Assembly (NCBI GenBank): GCA_019649035.1
Contig: BMAT01002019.1
Span: forward strand, 529,729-560,157
Length of the DNA: 30,429 bases
Direction: 5' to 3'
From: Elysia marginata
Taxonomy: Eukaryota > Mollusca > Gastropoda > Plakobranchidae
The notes under the pieces were generated by a model. It worked only from the letters and a program-made list of their open reading frames with translations, had not been told where the DNA came from and ran no database searches. The position numbers were made by a program, and so were the translations under genes. Positions 30,389-30,429 of this stretch are shown piece after piece (within the stretch, counting starts at the first letter, position 1; every line of letters starts with the position of its first letter).

Positions 30389-30427
30389 TAGAGACCTTTA
30401 GCACACGCACCGTGTCTCACTACGCGT
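30389..30427. repeat. 39-bp exact direct repeat, copy 2
   Basis: Identical to 29775-29813, in the same orientation, ending 2 bp before the window edge. It contains the small palindrome ACACGCACCGTGT. It lacks the upstream AGTGAGACAC arm found beside copy 1. Confidence 0.95.
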
Positions 30428-30429
30428 AC

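Larger units (their letters stand above)
23976..30429. other. Upstream region of MTMR3/4 with no gene recognised
   Basis: 6.4 kb that should contain the promoter and 5' UTR exon(s). Apart from the repeats and motif cluster listed separately, I see only short open frames without recognisable domains, and no RNA gene. Confidence 0.6.

Noticed and set aside
1..30429. CRISPR array, operon or other prokaryotic system
   Set aside because: No regularly spaced repeats; introns, SINEs and mariners show animal nuclear DNA.

Overview
The window looks like nuclear DNA from an animal. It has AT-rich introns, GT/AG-spliced exons, tRNA-derived SINEs, mariner-type transposons and a scaffold gap. The SINE tail style (an 'AGGCACCATATAA' block followed by ATT repeats) and the mix of Tc1/mariner and piggyBac-like elements suggest a lophotrochozoan, possibly a mollusc. 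That placement is an inference from repeats only.

One protein-coding gene accounts for all the recognisable coding sequence. It lies on the minus strand and encodes a myotubularin-related phosphoinositide 3-phosphatase of the MTMR3/MTMR4 type. Fifteen exons can be placed, from an ATG at 23942-23940 down to 1877. They join in one frame for 1264 codons without a stop, and every junction phase agrees. In order they encode a PH-GRAM domain, the phosphatase domain with the CSDGWDRT active-site loop (Cys442, Arg448), a 582-codon Ser-rich exon, and the start of a coiled-coil segment. The C-terminal FYVE domain expected for this family is not in the window and should lie beyond position 1.

The introns carry the mobile DNA. 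From left to right these are: a TIR-complete DD34D mariner with a broken transposase (257-1638); a 471-bp TTAA-flanked piggyBac-like MITE (6836-7306); a tRNA-derived SINE (about 8690-8823); an 817-base assembly gap next to a GAA microsatellite (11975-12833); a 63-bp near-perfect hairpin (13368-13430); a second, longer SINE with an ATT tail (about 15073-15443); and an eroded DD37D (maT-like) mariner (about 16855-17710) in the 8.1-kb first intron. Except for the MITE and hairpin, which have no clear direction, all the recognised transposons point the same way as the gene.

The 6.4 kb upstream of the first placed exon (23976-30429) should hold the promoter and any 5' UTR exons. I found no protein-coding gene there. 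It has a minus-strand CCAAT/GC-box cluster near 24941-24970, an inverted repeat at 27916-28026, and an exact 39-bp direct repeat (29775 and 30389). I found no novel multi-gene system. The notable points are the gene model, its start codon at an exon edge, and several small, well-bounded repeats.
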